The position numbers and the translations under genes were made by a program. Below are positions 33,331 to 41,069 of a DNA stretch of 50,049 nucleotides, in pieces. Source of the DNA: Paracoccaceae bacterium (GTDB lineage: Bacteria; Pseudomonadota; Alphaproteobacteria; Rhodobacterales; Rhodobacteraceae); assembly GCA_027484915.1 (NCBI GenBank), contig JAIXSA010000033.1, positions 1 through 50,049 of the forward strand, read 5' to 3'. How positions within the stretch are numbered: the first letter of the stretch is position 1; every line of letters starts with the position of its first letter. The notes under the pieces are model-generated. The model saw only the letters and a list, made by a program, of their open reading frames with translations. It did no database searches and had not been told where the DNA came from.

Positions 33331-33638
33331 TCGCATTCTACAGCCCTGAAGGCTCCGCCTTGCGCGCCTTGCAGCCATCGCCGAGCGCAATTGCCGCAAT
33401 CTGGTATCAGGCCGTCCACGATGGACGCGTCGACTGGGTGGACTGGGTGCGGGACGAACTTGCCGGCCAGCTTGGCGATGCCGATCTGGCGGCGATGCGC
33501 TTTGTCGAGGCGGCCATCAACGGCGAGGTCAAGCGTGCGCAGCAGCTGTGGGCCGTCCTCGGCTCATTCCCCGTCTCAGGACGGGAAAGCCACTTTGCCC
33601 GCGCCGCCCGCGAGTTGCGTGCATCCTTGCCGTTCTGA
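33327..33638 (+). CDS. Small cytoplasmic protein of unknown function, last gene of the glycan operon
   Basis: A 103-aa protein with no signal peptide or membrane helix and no recognised motif. It has Trp-rich helical segments (AIWYQAVHDGRVDWVDWV) and an Arg/Ala-rich C-terminal helix. It begins in the ATGA overlap with the sulfotransferase-glycosyltransferase gene, so it is translated in step with it and may be a subunit or chaperone. The gene ends 12 bp before the 3' end of the convergent tRNA-Tyr gene, with no clear terminator between. Confidence 0.72.
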   Translation: MIAFYSPEGSALRALQPSPSAIAAIWYQAVHDGRVDWVDWVRDELAGQLGDADLAAMRFVEAAINGEVKRAQQLWAVLGSFPVSGRESHFARAARELRASLPF

Positions 33639-33650
33639 TCGGACTTGGGA

Positions 33651-33734
33651 TGGTGGGCGATCCTGGAATCGAACCAGGCATGAGTCGCCTCGGCGGAGTT
33701 ACAGTCCGCTGCCACACCTTGTAGCATATCGCCC
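33651..33734 (-). tRNA. tRNA-Tyr (anticodon GTA), class II, CCA encoded
   Basis: Read on the minus strand: acceptor GGGCGAT/ATCGCCC, anticodon stem GCGGA/TCCGC around the loop CTGTAAC (anticodon GTA), a 14-nt variable arm with GAG/CTC pairing as expected for class II tRNA-Tyr, T arm CCTGG-TTCGATT-CCAGG, discriminator A and an encoded CCA (33651-33653). The D arm is unusually short: GCTAC/GTGGC with only AAGGT as loop, or a 4-bp stem with a 7-nt loop. The 84-nt gene is divergent from the RlmB-type methyltransferase gene. Confidence 0.95.
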
Positions 33735-33866
33735 ACTGCGGCGTCGTGTACTCAAGGGGGAGGGGGGCGTCAAGGGTGCTCGCACGGGGGATTGGCGAAG
33801 ATTTCGGCTTGCATCCGGCACGCTGTCCAAGCCAAGGTCCGGGCTGGTTTTCGAAGGGTTCAGGAC

Positions 33867-34655
33867 ATGGCAGCGGGCGGCAAGAAACCGGCCTGGGTGG
33901 TGGAAAAAGAGCGTGGCGAACGCCGCGAGGCGCGCGAGACGGTCTGGCTGTTCGGCCTGCACGCGGTGCGCGATGCGCTGATGAACCCCAAGCGCGAAAA
34001 GCTGCGGCTGGTTCTGACGAAGAACGCGCTCGACAAGCTGGAGGCGGCAGTCGCGGCCTCGGGCCTGGCGCCGGAAGTGGTCGAGCCGCGGCATTTCAAC
34101 GTTCCGATCGACGAAGGCTCGGTCCACCAGGGCGCGGCGGTCGAGGTCAGGCCGCTCAACTGGGGGAAGTTCACCGACGTCTGCGCGGCGGGTGAGGGGC
34201 TGCCGCTGGTCGTGCTTCTGGACCGGGTGACCGACCCGCACAACGTGGGCGCCATCCTGCGGTCGGCCGAGGTTTTCGGGGCGCGGGCGGTGATCGCGCC
34301 GAAGCACCATTCTGCACCCGAGACGGGTGCCCTTGCCAAGACCGCAAGCGGCGCGCTGGAGCGGCAGCCCTATCTGAAGGTCACCAACCTTTCCGAGGCG
34401 ATGGAGGCGTTGAAGGACATGGGCTTCACCCTGATCGGTCTGGATGGCGAGGCGACTGTCACCCTGGACGCCGCCGTGGCCGGGGTGGGTGGGCGTCCCA
34501 TCGCGCTGGTTCTGGGCGCGGAAGGTCCGGGGCTGCGAGAAAAGACGCGGGAAACCTGCGATGTGCTGGCGCGTATTCCCTTTGCCGGGGCTTTCGGCAG
34601 CCTGAACGTCTCGAACGCGGCGGCGGTGTCGCTTTATGCGGCGACGCGGACGTGA
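33867..34655 (+). CDS. rlmB: TrmH-family 23S rRNA 2'-O-methyltransferase (RlmB-like)
   Basis: A 262-aa SPOUT methyltransferase that 2'-O-methylates a guanosine of 23S rRNA with S-adenosylmethionine; E. coli RlmB acts on G2251. A basic N-terminus (AAGGKKPAWVVEKERGERRE) precedes a substrate-binding domain, LFGLHAVRDALMNP near residue 30. The catalytic knot carries the three SPOUT motifs: NVGAILRSAEVFGA, LVLGAEGPGLREKT and PFAGAFGSLNVSNAAAV. The ATG at 33867 is chosen over one at 33792 because the longer form has no family-like sequence. It is followed by the structured leader at 34659-34803. Confidence 0.92.
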   Translation: MAAGGKKPAWVVEKERGERREARETVWLFGLHAVRDALMNPKREKLRLVLTKNALDKLEAAVAASGLAPEVVEPRHFNVPIDEGSVHQGAAVEVRPLNWGKFTDVCAAGEGLPLVVLLDRVTDPHNVGAILRSAEVFGARAVIAPKHHSAPETGALAKTASGALERQPYLKVTNLSEAMEALKDMGFTLIGLDGEATVTLDAAVAGVGGRPIALVLGAEGPGLREKTRETCDVLARIPFAGAFGSLNVSNAAAVSLYAATRT

Positions 34656-34658
34656 TCA

Positions 34659-34803
34659 CGTCTTTGAGACGGGTCTTCAAACCCGACCCCGCCTTCCTAA
34701 ATGACAGTGAAGAGGCACGGGACCGGAACCCCGTACTTCTCTTCACTGTCCCTCGTTCCGCGACTTGGCGCCCGAGGTTATCCTTGGGCGCCATTTTCTT
34801 TTT
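34659..34803 (+). ncRNA. Structured leader or small RNA with four successive hairpins
   Basis: In 145 nt between rlmB and the CoA-binding protein gene four inverted repeats follow each other: CGTC-tttga-GACG (34659-34671), GGGT-cttcaa-ACCC (34671-34684), a 12-bp perfect stem GACAGTGAAGAG/CTCTTCACTGTC (34703-34714 with 34739-34750) that encloses an inner stem ACGGG/CCCGT, and the intrinsic terminator at 34767-34803. This is more than a terminator needs and resembles a cis-acting attenuator or a free-standing small RNA. No known riboswitch class was recognised. Confidence 0.5.
34767..34803 (+). terminator. Strong intrinsic terminator directly before the CoA-binding gene
   Basis: An 11-bp stem GGCGCCCGAGG/CCTTGGGCGCC (two G-U-type pairs) with a TTAT loop spans 34767-34792 and is followed by ATTTTCTTTTT. 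It ends at the ribosome binding site GGAG (34804-34807) of the next gene, whose ATG is at 34813. Transcription entering from rlmB should stop here unless the terminator is regulated. Confidence 0.85.
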
Positions 34804-34812
34804 GGAGTCCCC

Positions 34813-35220
34813 ATGCCAAGCGACGCCGACATCCGTGACATCCTGACATCGGTGAAGACCATCGCCCTGGTCGGCTGGTCGCCAAAACCCGACCGACCGA
34901 GCCACCGGGTGGCGGAGTTCCTGAAGCGCAAGGGCTACCGGGTGATTCCGGTGAACCCGGGCCACGCCGGGCAGCAGGCGCTGGGCGAGACGGTGGTGGC
35001 GACGCTGGCCGAGGCGGGGCAGGTCGACATGGTCGACATCTTCCGCCGGAGCGAGGAAGCGGGGGCCGTCGCCGACGAGGCAGTGCGGATCGGCGCGAAG
35101 GTGGTCTGGATGCAGATCGGTGTGGTCGACGAGGCTGCGGCGTCGCGGGCGCGGAATGCGGGTCTGCGGGTCGTGATGAACCGCTGTCCGGCGATCGAGA
35201 TCCCGCATCTGGGTTTGTAG
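34813..35220 (+). CDS. CoA-binding domain protein (YccU-like)
   Basis: A 135-aa protein of the CoA_binding_2 family, a small Rossmann fold related to succinyl-CoA synthetase alpha. TIALVGWSPKPDRPSHRVAE (about 14-33) is the nucleotide loop, GYRVIPVNPGHAG follows, and KVVWMQIGVVDEAA and VVMNRCPAIE near the C-terminus are typical. Members bind CoA; the cellular role is not established. The ATG at 34813 with GGAG at 34804 is preferred over 34765, which lies inside the terminator. Because the terminator ends just before the ribosome binding site, expression may be controlled by attenuation. Confidence 0.9.
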   Translation: MPSDADIRDILTSVKTIALVGWSPKPDRPSHRVAEFLKRKGYRVIPVNPGHAGQQALGETVVATLAEAGQVDMVDIFRRSEEAGAVADEAVRIGAKVVWMQIGVVDEAAASRARNAGLRVVMNRCPAIEIPHLGL

Positions 35221-35226
35221 GGCCTG

Positions 35227-35275
35227 CAAAATCCTTGAGTAAGGATTTTGGCAAATTTCTTACTTAAGAAATTTG
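35227..35275. repeat. Tandem AT-rich 24-nt hairpins between convergent genes
   Basis: Two perfect hairpins, each with 10-bp arms and a 4-nt loop: CAAAATCCTT-GAGT-AAGGATTTTG (35227-35250) and CAAATTTCTT-ACTT-AAGAAATTTG (35252-35275). They fill the gap between the CoA-binding gene and hisE and likely act as bidirectional terminator. The second resembles the inverse of the first. A pair of the same design occurs at 43032-43077. Confidence 0.8.
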
Positions 35276-35277
35276 GG

Positions 35278-35583
35278 TCAGCGCCCGGCTTTCTCGGCGA
35301 TGCCCGAGGTGCCTTCGCGGCGCTCAAGCTCGGCCAGCACGTCTTCCAGCGAAACGTCGCGCGCGGCGAGCATGACGAGGAGGTGGTAGAGCACATCTGC
35401 CGCCTCGGCTGTCAGGCGGGCGCGGTCGCCCTTCACCGCTTCGATGATCGCCTCGACGGCCTCTTCCCCGAACTTCTCGGCGCATTTCTCTGGCCCCTTG
35501 GAGAGAAGCTTGGCGGTCCAGGAGGTCTCGGGGTCCGCGCCCTTGCGGGAGGCGATGGTGGCGGCGAGTTTTTCCAGGCTCAT
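35278..35583 (-). CDS. hisE: Phosphoribosyl-ATP pyrophosphatase
   Basis: HisE hydrolyses phosphoribosyl-ATP to phosphoribosyl-AMP and pyrophosphate, step two of histidine synthesis. The 101-aa all-helical protein shows the MazG-like acidic helix [17 protein letters not shown] (about 37-53) and [19 protein letters not shown] (about 59-77), whose Glu and Asp residues bind magnesium. It is separate from HisI here. The ATG overlaps the TGA of hisF by 4 bp. It is followed by the tandem hairpins at 35227-35275. Confidence 0.95.
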   Translation of the reverse strand: MSLEKLAATIASRKGADPETSWTAKLLSKGPEKCAEKFGEEAVEAIIEAVKGDRARLTAEAADVLYHLLVMLAARDVSLEDVLAELERREGTSGIAEKAGR

Positions 35584-36341
35584 CACAGCCTCACGGGGAT
35601 GCCGGCGGCGGCCATGTGGGCCTTGGCCTGACCGATGGTGAAGGTGCCGAAGTGGAAGATCGAGGCGGCGAGGACGGCGGAGGCGTGGCCCTCGGTGATG
35701 CCCTCGACGAGGTGGTCGAGCGTGCCGACGCCACCGGAGGCGATGACGGGGATGTCGACCGCGTCGGCGATGGCTCGGGTGAGGGGGATGTTGAACCCTG
35801 CGCGGGTGCCGTCGCGGTCCATAGAGGTGAGGAGGATCTCGCCTGCGCCCTTGGCGGCCACGGTGCGGGCGAAGTCGACGGCGTCGATCCCGGTCGCGCG
35901 GCGGCCGCCGTGGGTGAAGATCTCCCATTTGCCGGGGGCAGTGGTCTTGGCGTCGATGGCGACGACGATGCACTGGCTGCCGAACCGGTCGGCGGCCTCG
36001 GCCACGACATCGGGGCGGGCCACGGCGGCGGAGTTGAAGCTGACCTTGTCGGCGCCTGCGAGGAGGAGCTTCCGGACGTCCTCGGGCGTCCGGACGCCAC
36101 CACCGACGGTGAGGGGCATGAAGCACTGCTCGGCGGTGCGGGTGACGAGGTCGTACATGGTGGACCGGTTGTCCTCGGTCGCCATGATGTCGAGGAAGCA
36201 GAGCTCGTCCGCGCCGGCGGCGTCGTAGGCCTTCGCGGCCTCGACCGGGTCGCCAGCGTCGATCAGGTCGACGAAGTTGACACCCTTCACCACGCGGCCG
36301 TCGGCCACGTCGAGGCAGGGGATGATGCGGGTCTTGAGCAT
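35583..36341 (-). CDS. hisF: Imidazole glycerol phosphate synthase, cyclase subunit
   Basis: HisF is the TIM-barrel cyclase that, with ammonia from HisH, converts PRFAR to imidazole glycerol phosphate and AICAR. The 252-aa protein has the catalytic aspartates in [15 protein letters not shown] (D11 type) and IVVAIDAKT (D130 type), plus phosphate-binding GGGVRT and ASGGVG loops. It overlaps hisE by 4 bp. Its partner hisH lies about 6 kb away at 42.4-43.0 kb on the same strand, because other genes separate the his genes. Copy C of the three-copy element lies 45-107 bp upstream. Confidence 0.96.
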   Translation of the reverse strand: MLKTRIIPCLDVADGRVVKGVNFVDLIDAGDPVEAAKAYDAAGADELCFLDIMATEDNRSTMYDLVTRTAEQCFMPLTVGGGVRTPEDVRKLLLAGADKVSFNSAAVARPDVVAEAADRFGSQCIVVAIDAKTTAPGKWEIFTHGGRRATGIDAVDFARTVAAKGAGEILLTSMDRDGTRAGFNIPLTRAIADAVDIPVIASGGVGTLDHLVEGITEGHASAVLAASIFHFGTFTIGQAKAHMAAAGIPVRL

Positions 36342-36385
36342 GGCGGAGGAATGCCGCGTGGGGGGCGGAAAAGCAAGCGGGATTG

Positions 36386-36448
36386 CGCCGCGCGTGGCGG
36401 GCTTTGCGGGCCTTGGAAAATCAAGGGGTTGGTTGTGGGCGTTAACGG
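36386..36448 (+). repeat. Three-copy intergenic element, copy C
   Basis: Copy C: CGCCGCGCGTGGCG (36386-36399), 17 nt, AAAATCAA (36417-36424), 17 nt, TTAACGG (36442-36448), then TCTGGTAAGG. It lies between the hisF start and the end of the DUF2867 gene, both minus-strand, so in minus orientation it sits 45 bp upstream of hisF and overlaps the DUF2867 stop codon. Confidence 0.7.
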
Positions 36449-36897
36449 TCTGGTAAGGTGCTGGTGGCCATCCGCGCCACGGCCCCGCGTGAGATCAGGA
36501 TGTGGAACGGCATCACAAGCCGCAGGTAGGCCCGGCCCCAGAGGTTATGGGGGTGGACCCAGGTCGACATGTAGATGCGGCCCTGGTCGCGGATAAGGCC
36601 GATGCGGAAGTTCAGGTGCTTGTCGTCGGTGCCGAGGATCAGCTCGTCCTCGGTCTCAAGGCAGGTGGGGAAGATCGGCTTGTCCGGCTCTCCGGTCTTG
36701 AGGCCGAAGGGGCGGACGAGGGTGTTGCGCAAGGAGAGGAGGGCGGCAGCCCAGCCGGGCAGGGCGAGGCCCAGGGTTGCGGCCTGGCGCAGGGTCAAGG
36801 TGGAGGGGACCGAGTAGCAGTCGAGGAAGTCGCCGGGGCGGTGGAGGGACCAGAGCGTGGAGGCTGGCGGCAGGGTATCGGTACGGGCTTTGGACAC
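36442..36897 (-). CDS. DUF2867 family protein
   Basis: A protein of about 151 aa of the DUF2867 family: [15 protein letters not shown] at about 15-29, [17 protein letters not shown] near 60-75, the acidic [13 protein letters not shown] strand pair and a C-terminal hydrophobic helix [15 protein letters not shown]. Function is unknown; members occur in Rhodobacteraceae as single genes. The GTG at 36897 fits the family N-terminus, but a TTG at 36903 is also possible and neither has a good ribosome binding site. The 175 bp upstream, to the methyltransferase stop, hold no credible gene; the open frame through it has no family-like sequence. Confidence 0.75.
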   Translation of the reverse strand: MSKARTDTLPPASTLWSLHRPGDFLDCYSVPSTLTLRQAATLGLALPGWAAALLSLRNTLVRPFGLKTGEPDKPIFPTCLETEDELILGTDDKHLNFRIGLIRDQGRIYMSTWVHPHNLWGRAYLRLVMPFHILISRGAVARMATSTLPDR

Positions 36898-37072
36898 ATC
36901 CAACGGGATGAACCTATGGAAGGCTGCAGGGAATGCGGCGAAGGGACACGCTTGGACCAGTCTGCGGTGGAAAGGCACCGTCCCCAATTCCGTAGATTGA
37001 CCGATGCTACCGGAGACACAAACCGCAGCCGCACAATCGGCCTGGAAAGCGCCTGATCGGTGCCCGGACCGA

Positions 37073-37810
37073 CTAGCCGATAGTCGACAGAAACGTCTCG
37101 GCCTGGACGAAGTTGAAGCTGGAGTAGTGGTGCGCCGGGCCCAGGCTGACAAGATCCTGCAGCACGAACTCGGCAACAATCTGGTCGTAGAGCCTTACGA
37201 GGTTATCATTGCCAGGGTCGAGGTTCGTCACACAGCACAGGCCGGTACGAGCGGCTGGAAGCACCGAGACCACAAGGTCCGGCCTGTATCTATGCAGAAT
37301 GGGAACGATCTTCCAGATGTCGCCCGTCCAAGCGGTTCCCCGCGACAAGTAGGTGTCGTCACGTGTGGTCATCGGGCCGTTGAAGGGGCAGACATCATGC
37401 AGACAGATCACGCCCGCTGTTGTCATGGATCGTTCGCAGTTGATGAAGTCTCGCAGGGCATATTCGAACTGGTGCATCCCGTCGATGAAGGCGAAGTCCG
37501 GGACGATGCCCAGATGCTCAAGATGCCTGTCTGCGAAGAAATCGTCCGAGGTCTTGCGAAAGAAATGCATATCGCCAGTGCTGGCGAAATTGGCTGACCT
37601 GAGATTGAACACCGGGTCGACGGCGACGAAGCCGCATTTGCGCGGCATGAGCGACGTTCCGGTGCGTGAGCCGATTTCCAGATACCAGCGGGCAGCGAGG
37701 CGATCTTCGATCCCGGATAGCACATCCATGTAATGCATTCCGGATATAACTGGATAATCAGCGGCTTGTTCTTTTTCGCCCGTTTTCTTTTTCGCGCCGA
37801 ACAATGACAT
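37073..37810 (-). CDS. Class I SAM-dependent methyltransferase-like protein
   Basis: A 245-aa protein of the Methyltransf_24 type, as often found in surface-glycan clusters. The strand-loop YLEIGSRTGTSL (about 43-54) is the S-adenosylmethionine glycine loop, VAVDPVFNL (about 64-72) the acidic ribose-binding strand end, and FAFIDGMHQFEYALRDF (about 103-119) plus VICLHDVCPFNGPM the characteristic middle block with IDG-H. The substrate is unknown. The start at 37810 follows the upstream gene's stop by 1 bp and fits MSLFGAKKKTG. Base composition is visibly poorer in GC than in the his genes on both sides, suggesting acquisition. Confidence 0.82.
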   Translation of the reverse strand: MSLFGAKKKTGEKEQAADYPVISGMHYMDVLSGIEDRLAARWYLEIGSRTGTSLMPRKCGFVAVDPVFNLRSANFASTGDMHFFRKTSDDFFADRHLEHLGIVPDFAFIDGMHQFEYALRDFINCERSMTTAGVICLHDVCPFNGPMTTRDDTYLSRGTAWTGDIWKIVPILHRYRPDLVVSVLPAARTGLCCVTNLDPGNDNLVRLYDQIVAEFVLQDLVSLGPAHHYSSFNFVQAETFLSTIG

Positions 37811-37811
37811 G

Positions 37812-38756
37812 TCAGTCAAACCCCATAATAGCGGCCAGTTCCTGCACCCGCTGGGCCAGGGCCGGTCCACTCACTTCTTCCTTCAAGGCCGCAAGCCTTT
37901 CAAGGCCCGCAGCCCACTCGGGACTGTTGAAAAGCTCTTTGGCGCGGGAATGCGCATGCATGATGGCCGCGTCGGAGTTTCCGTCGGCGAAGAAGGGGTA
38001 GTCGTCACCGAGGAGCCGGACTGCATCCGGTACATCGCGGCTAGAGACCAGGTTGACGCCACACATGGCTGCCGTGATGCCCTTGGTGAAGGGTTTGACC
38101 AGCAGATCCGAGATTTCGCGGTCTTTCCGAAAGCAATAATGCAGGGGAAACCGTGCCAGTTCGGGAAGTGCTGCCCTAAAGCTGGCATGATTCCGTGTAT
38201 CCAGAACAGTAATCTCGCTGACTAGAGCCTCTGGGATGCGGGTTATCGAAGGTGTGCCGAAGTAGACCGTTGCGAACTGGTCACGACGCGGCACCGAAAA
38301 GGAGTAAAGATCATGGCTGGGGTTGTGCAGGATGACTTTGGTCGGTCCCGGAGCGAAGGCACCTTCCGCCTGCAATGTCTTGATCCGGTCTTCCTGAGCA
38401 TAGGACGAGCAGACGTGGACATCGGCCTTTTGCGAAGTACCGAGAGTCAGGTCGGAATCGACGTAGTCAAGTGCGATGCCCAGGCTGCGTCTGCGAAGAA
38501 TATCTGCCGCTTCGGGATCGATCGACTGAGCGGACTTGGTGAAGAAATAGATACCGCCCTTTGGCCTGGAACGCGCCCAGAGCCGTTGCAGACTGGGGTA
38601 GCGCGGGCCGGGCATGACGATGATGGACGGCGAAATCCGCTTGGAAAGATGGGGCGAAACAATACGAAGAAGATCGGTGCTACGCATATATGTGCTGCCC
38701 GAACCCGATTGGCCGTAGCGGGCGACGAAGTAAAATGGAAGACCGACTTTTCCCAA
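37812..38756 (-). CDS. Glycosyltransferase-like protein of unknown specificity
   Basis: A protein of about 314 aa. The N-terminus has a GT-B-like first strand, GLPFYFVARYGQSGSGSTYM, with a Gly-rich turn. A second half follows with KVILHNPSHDLYSF and TVYFGTPSITRIPEALV resembling the nucleotide-sugar domain of GT-B enzymes, then an NLVSSRDVPDAVRLLGDDYP block. I cannot name the family. The TTG start at 38756 is the only start-type codon between the hisA stop and the first internal ATG (about 38686), and it has no strong ribosome binding site, so the N-terminus is uncertain. It is followed 1 bp later by the methyltransferase gene; the pair forms a lower-GC insert in the his locus. Confidence 0.62.
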   Translation of the reverse strand: MGKVGLPFYFVARYGQSGSGSTYMRSTDLLRIVSPHLSKRISPSIIVMPGPRYPSLQRLWARSRPKGGIYFFTKSAQSIDPEAADILRRRSLGIALDYVDSDLTLGTSQKADVHVCSSYAQEDRIKTLQAEGAFAPGPTKVILHNPSHDLYSFSVPRRDQFATVYFGTPSITRIPEALVSEITVLDTRNHASFRAALPELARFPLHYCFRKDREISDLLVKPFTKGITAAMCGVNLVSSRDVPDAVRLLGDDYPFFADGNSDAAIMHAHSRAKELFNSPEWAAGLERLAALKEEVSGPALAQRVQELAAIMGFD

Positions 38757-38859
38757 TGCTGCACCATAACTTACTGGATAGCGGAGTAGCCGCCTGCGCG
38801 CCTGAAGTCCATACGCGTCTGGCCTCGGTCGGTGGCCCCAAGGGCAGGGCCCGTCGTCG

Positions 38860-39579
38860 TTATTCCTTGAGCGCCCGCAGCGCCTGGGCAAGGTCGATCG
38901 CCCCGTCGTAAAGCGCGCGGCCGGAGATTGCCCCGGCGATGACGCCGGTGTCGCGGAGGGCTATCAGGTCTTGCATCCGGCTGACGCCACCACTGGCGAT
39001 GACCGGGATCGTCACGGCGCGGGCGAGGGCTTCCGTGGCCTCGATGTTCGGGCCCTGCATCGCGCCGTCGCGGTCGATGTCGGTGTAGATGATCGCGGCA
39101 ACGCCGGCGTCCTCGAACGACCGGGCAAGGTCGGTGGCCATGACGTCGGTTTCCGTGGCCCAGCCCTTGGTGGCAACGCGGCCCTTGCGGGCGTCGATGC
39201 CGACGGCAACCTGGCCCGGGAAGGTTTTGGCGGCCTGGCGCACGAGGTCCGGGTTTTCGACGGCGACGGTGCCGAGGATGACCCGCGACAGGCCCTTTTC
39301 CAGCCACATGGCGATGGTGGCCATGTCACGGATGCCGCCCCCGAGTTGTGCGGGGACTTTGACGGCCTTCAGGATGGCTTCCACGGCAGCGGCGTTGACC
39401 GGCTGGCCCGCGAAAGCGCCGTTCAGGTCGACGAGGTGCAGCCATTCGCAGCCCGCCGTCTGGAATTTCAGCGCCTGCGCGGCGGGGTCGTCGCCGAAGA
39501 CGGTGGCCTCGGACATCTCGCCACGGAGGAGGCGGACGCACTGGCCGTCCTTCAGGTCGATGGCGGGGTAGAGGATCAT
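38860..39579 (-). CDS. hisA: Phosphoribosylformimino-AICAR ribotide isomerase
   Basis: HisA isomerises ProFAR to PRFAR by an Amadori rearrangement, the step before HisFH. The 239-aa TIM barrel shows the paired aspartates of the family, in [15 protein letters not shown] and [17 protein letters not shown], and the phosphate loops GGGIRD and ASGGVS. It is a paralogue of hisF. In the usual Rhodobacterales order hisA is directly followed by hisF; here two glycan-type genes and a DUF2867 gene intervene. The 145-bp gap to the divergent DUF2147 gene holds its promoter. Confidence 0.96.
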   Translation of the reverse strand: MILYPAIDLKDGQCVRLLRGEMSEATVFGDDPAAQALKFQTAGCEWLHLVDLNGAFAGQPVNAAAVEAILKAVKVPAQLGGGIRDMATIAMWLEKGLSRVILGTVAVENPDLVRQAAKTFPGQVAVGIDARKGRVATKGWATETDVMATDLARSFEDAGVAAIIYTDIDRDGAMQGPNIEATEALARAVTIPVIASGGVSRMQDLIALRDTGVIAGAISGRALYDGAIDLAQALRALKE

Positions 39580-39724
39580 GGGCAGGCTCCGGCGCTGGTC
39601 GCGGGGTCTTTGGCATGGGGCGGGCCGAATGAAAAGCGGACAAAAGCGACCTGACGTCACGCTTGATCGGATTTGCAGGCGGGGCAATGTCGCGCGCAGG
39701 GACATTGCGGAGGAGGAACGCAGC

Positions 39725-40114
39725 ATGAAGGTTTTCGCTTTTGCCGCCGGACTGGCGATGATGGCCGGAGCGGCCTGGGCCGATCCGGTCGAGGGGGTCT
39801 GGCAGACCAAGCAGGACGACAACGGCAACTTTGGCCATGTCGAGATCAAGCCTTGCGGGCCGGCGTTCTGCGGCGTGCTGATCAAGGCGTTCGACAAGGA
39901 CGGCAAGCCCCGGGAAAGCGACAACATCGGGCGCAAGATCGTCTGGGACATGGTGGCCTATCCGGACGGCCTTTATGATGATGGGCAGATCTATTCGCCT
40001 GACCGCGACAAGACCTACAACGGTGACATGACGCTGGTCGGCGACAACCTTTCGGTGCGCGGCTGCGTACTGGGGATCTGCCGTGACGGCGGGACCTGGA
40101 AGCGGGTGAAGTAA
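39725..40114 (+). CDS. DUF2147 secreted protein
   Basis: A 129-aa secreted protein: signal peptide of 19 residues ([19 protein letters not shown]) followed by one DUF2147 domain. It begins [20 protein letters not shown] and contains [15 protein letters not shown] with a Cys pair, GRKIVWDM and the closing [17 protein letters not shown]. This domain forms a small beta barrel; some members bind lipid or act in envelope maintenance, but a general function is not established. GAGGAGG at 39709-39715 supports the start. It lies 48 bp upstream of a drug/metabolite transporter. Confidence 0.9.
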   Translation: MKVFAFAAGLAMMAGAAWADPVEGVWQTKQDDNGNFGHVEIKPCGPAFCGVLIKAFDKDGKPRESDNIGRKIVWDMVAYPDGLYDDGQIYSPDRDKTYNGDMTLVGDNLSVRGCVLGICRDGGTWKRVK

Positions 40115-40162
40115 CGCAAGGATCGGGTCGTCTTTGCCTGTCAGATCGGGCAGAAGGGGGCC

Positions 40163-41038
40163 ATGAAACTGATCGACTGGATACTTTTGTGGACCCTCTC
40201 CCTGCTGTGGGGAGGGTCCTTTCTGTTCAACGAACTGGCGCTGGCCGGGTTGCCGCCTGTCACCATCGTCTGGGGCAGGGTGGCGCTGGCGGCGCTGCTT
40301 CTGGGGCTGGTGGTGCGGGCCTCGGGGCAGGGCATGCCGGGGCGTGCAGTCTGGCCGGCGCTGGCGGTGATGGGGGTGATGAACAACCTGGTGCCGTTCA
40401 CGCTGTTCGTGCTGGCGCAGGGGCAGATCACCGGGGCGCTGGCGAGCGTGCTGAACGCAACGACGCCCCTGTTCACAGTGCTGGTGGCGCATGTGGCGAC
40501 GTCGGACGAACGGCTGTCGCCGGTGAAGGCGGCGGGGGTGGGGCTTGGGTTCGGCGGAGTGCTGGTGATGATGGCGGGCGAGGACCTGGGCGGCGAGGGG
40601 ATGGCGATGCTGGCCTGCCTGGGCGCGGCCCTGTCCTATGGGCTGGCAGGGGTCTGGGGGCGGCGCTTCAGGGTGGCGGGGATCACTCCCCTGCAGACGG
40701 CGGCGGGGGTCGTCACCTGCAGTGCGGTGCTGCTGACGCCCGTCTGGCTGGTCGTGGATCGACCCTGGGCGCTGGGCTTTCCGGGCTGGTCGCCGGTCCT
40801 GGCTGTAGTGGCACTTGCGACACTGTCGTCGGCGGTGGCGTACCTGATCTTCTTCCGCATCCTGGCACGGGCCGGAGCGACTGCGATCTCGTTGGTGACT
40901 TTCCTGATCCCGTTCAGTGCGGCGGGGCTGGGGTGGCTGGTGCTGGGTGAGCGGCTGGAGCTGCGGCATTTCGCGGGGCTGGCGCTGATCCTGGGCGGGC
41001 TCGCGCTGATCGAGCGGAAGCGGGCCTCGGGCCGTTGA
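40163..41038 (+). CDS. DMT-superfamily transporter (EamA domains)
   Basis: A 291-aa inner-membrane transporter with ten predicted helices arranged as two EamA repeats of five. The first begins LLWTLSLLWGGSFLFNELAL (residues about 8-27), the second near LACLGAALSYGLAGVWG. Typical family positions include a conserved LNATTPLFTVLV and the C-terminal GLGWLVLGERLE with the Glu that ends repeat two. Members export metabolites, drugs or amino acids; the substrate is unknown. AAGGGGG precedes the ATG at 40163. It is a single gene, possibly co-transcribed with DUF2147 upstream and the VOC gene 31 bp downstream. Confidence 0.92.
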   Translation: MKLIDWILLWTLSLLWGGSFLFNELALAGLPPVTIVWGRVALAALLLGLVVRASGQGMPGRAVWPALAVMGVMNNLVPFTLFVLAQGQITGALASVLNATTPLFTVLVAHVATSDERLSPVKAAGVGLGFGGVLVMMAGEDLGGEGMAMLACLGAALSYGLAGVWGRRFRVAGITPLQTAAGVVTCSAVLLTPVWLVVDRPWALGFPGWSPVLAVVALATLSSAVAYLIFFRILARAGATAISLVTFLIPFSAAGLGWLVLGERLELRHFAGLALILGGLALIERKRASGR

Positions 41039-41069
41039 CGGAGGGGTGCGGCGGCGGCAGGATTTGGGT

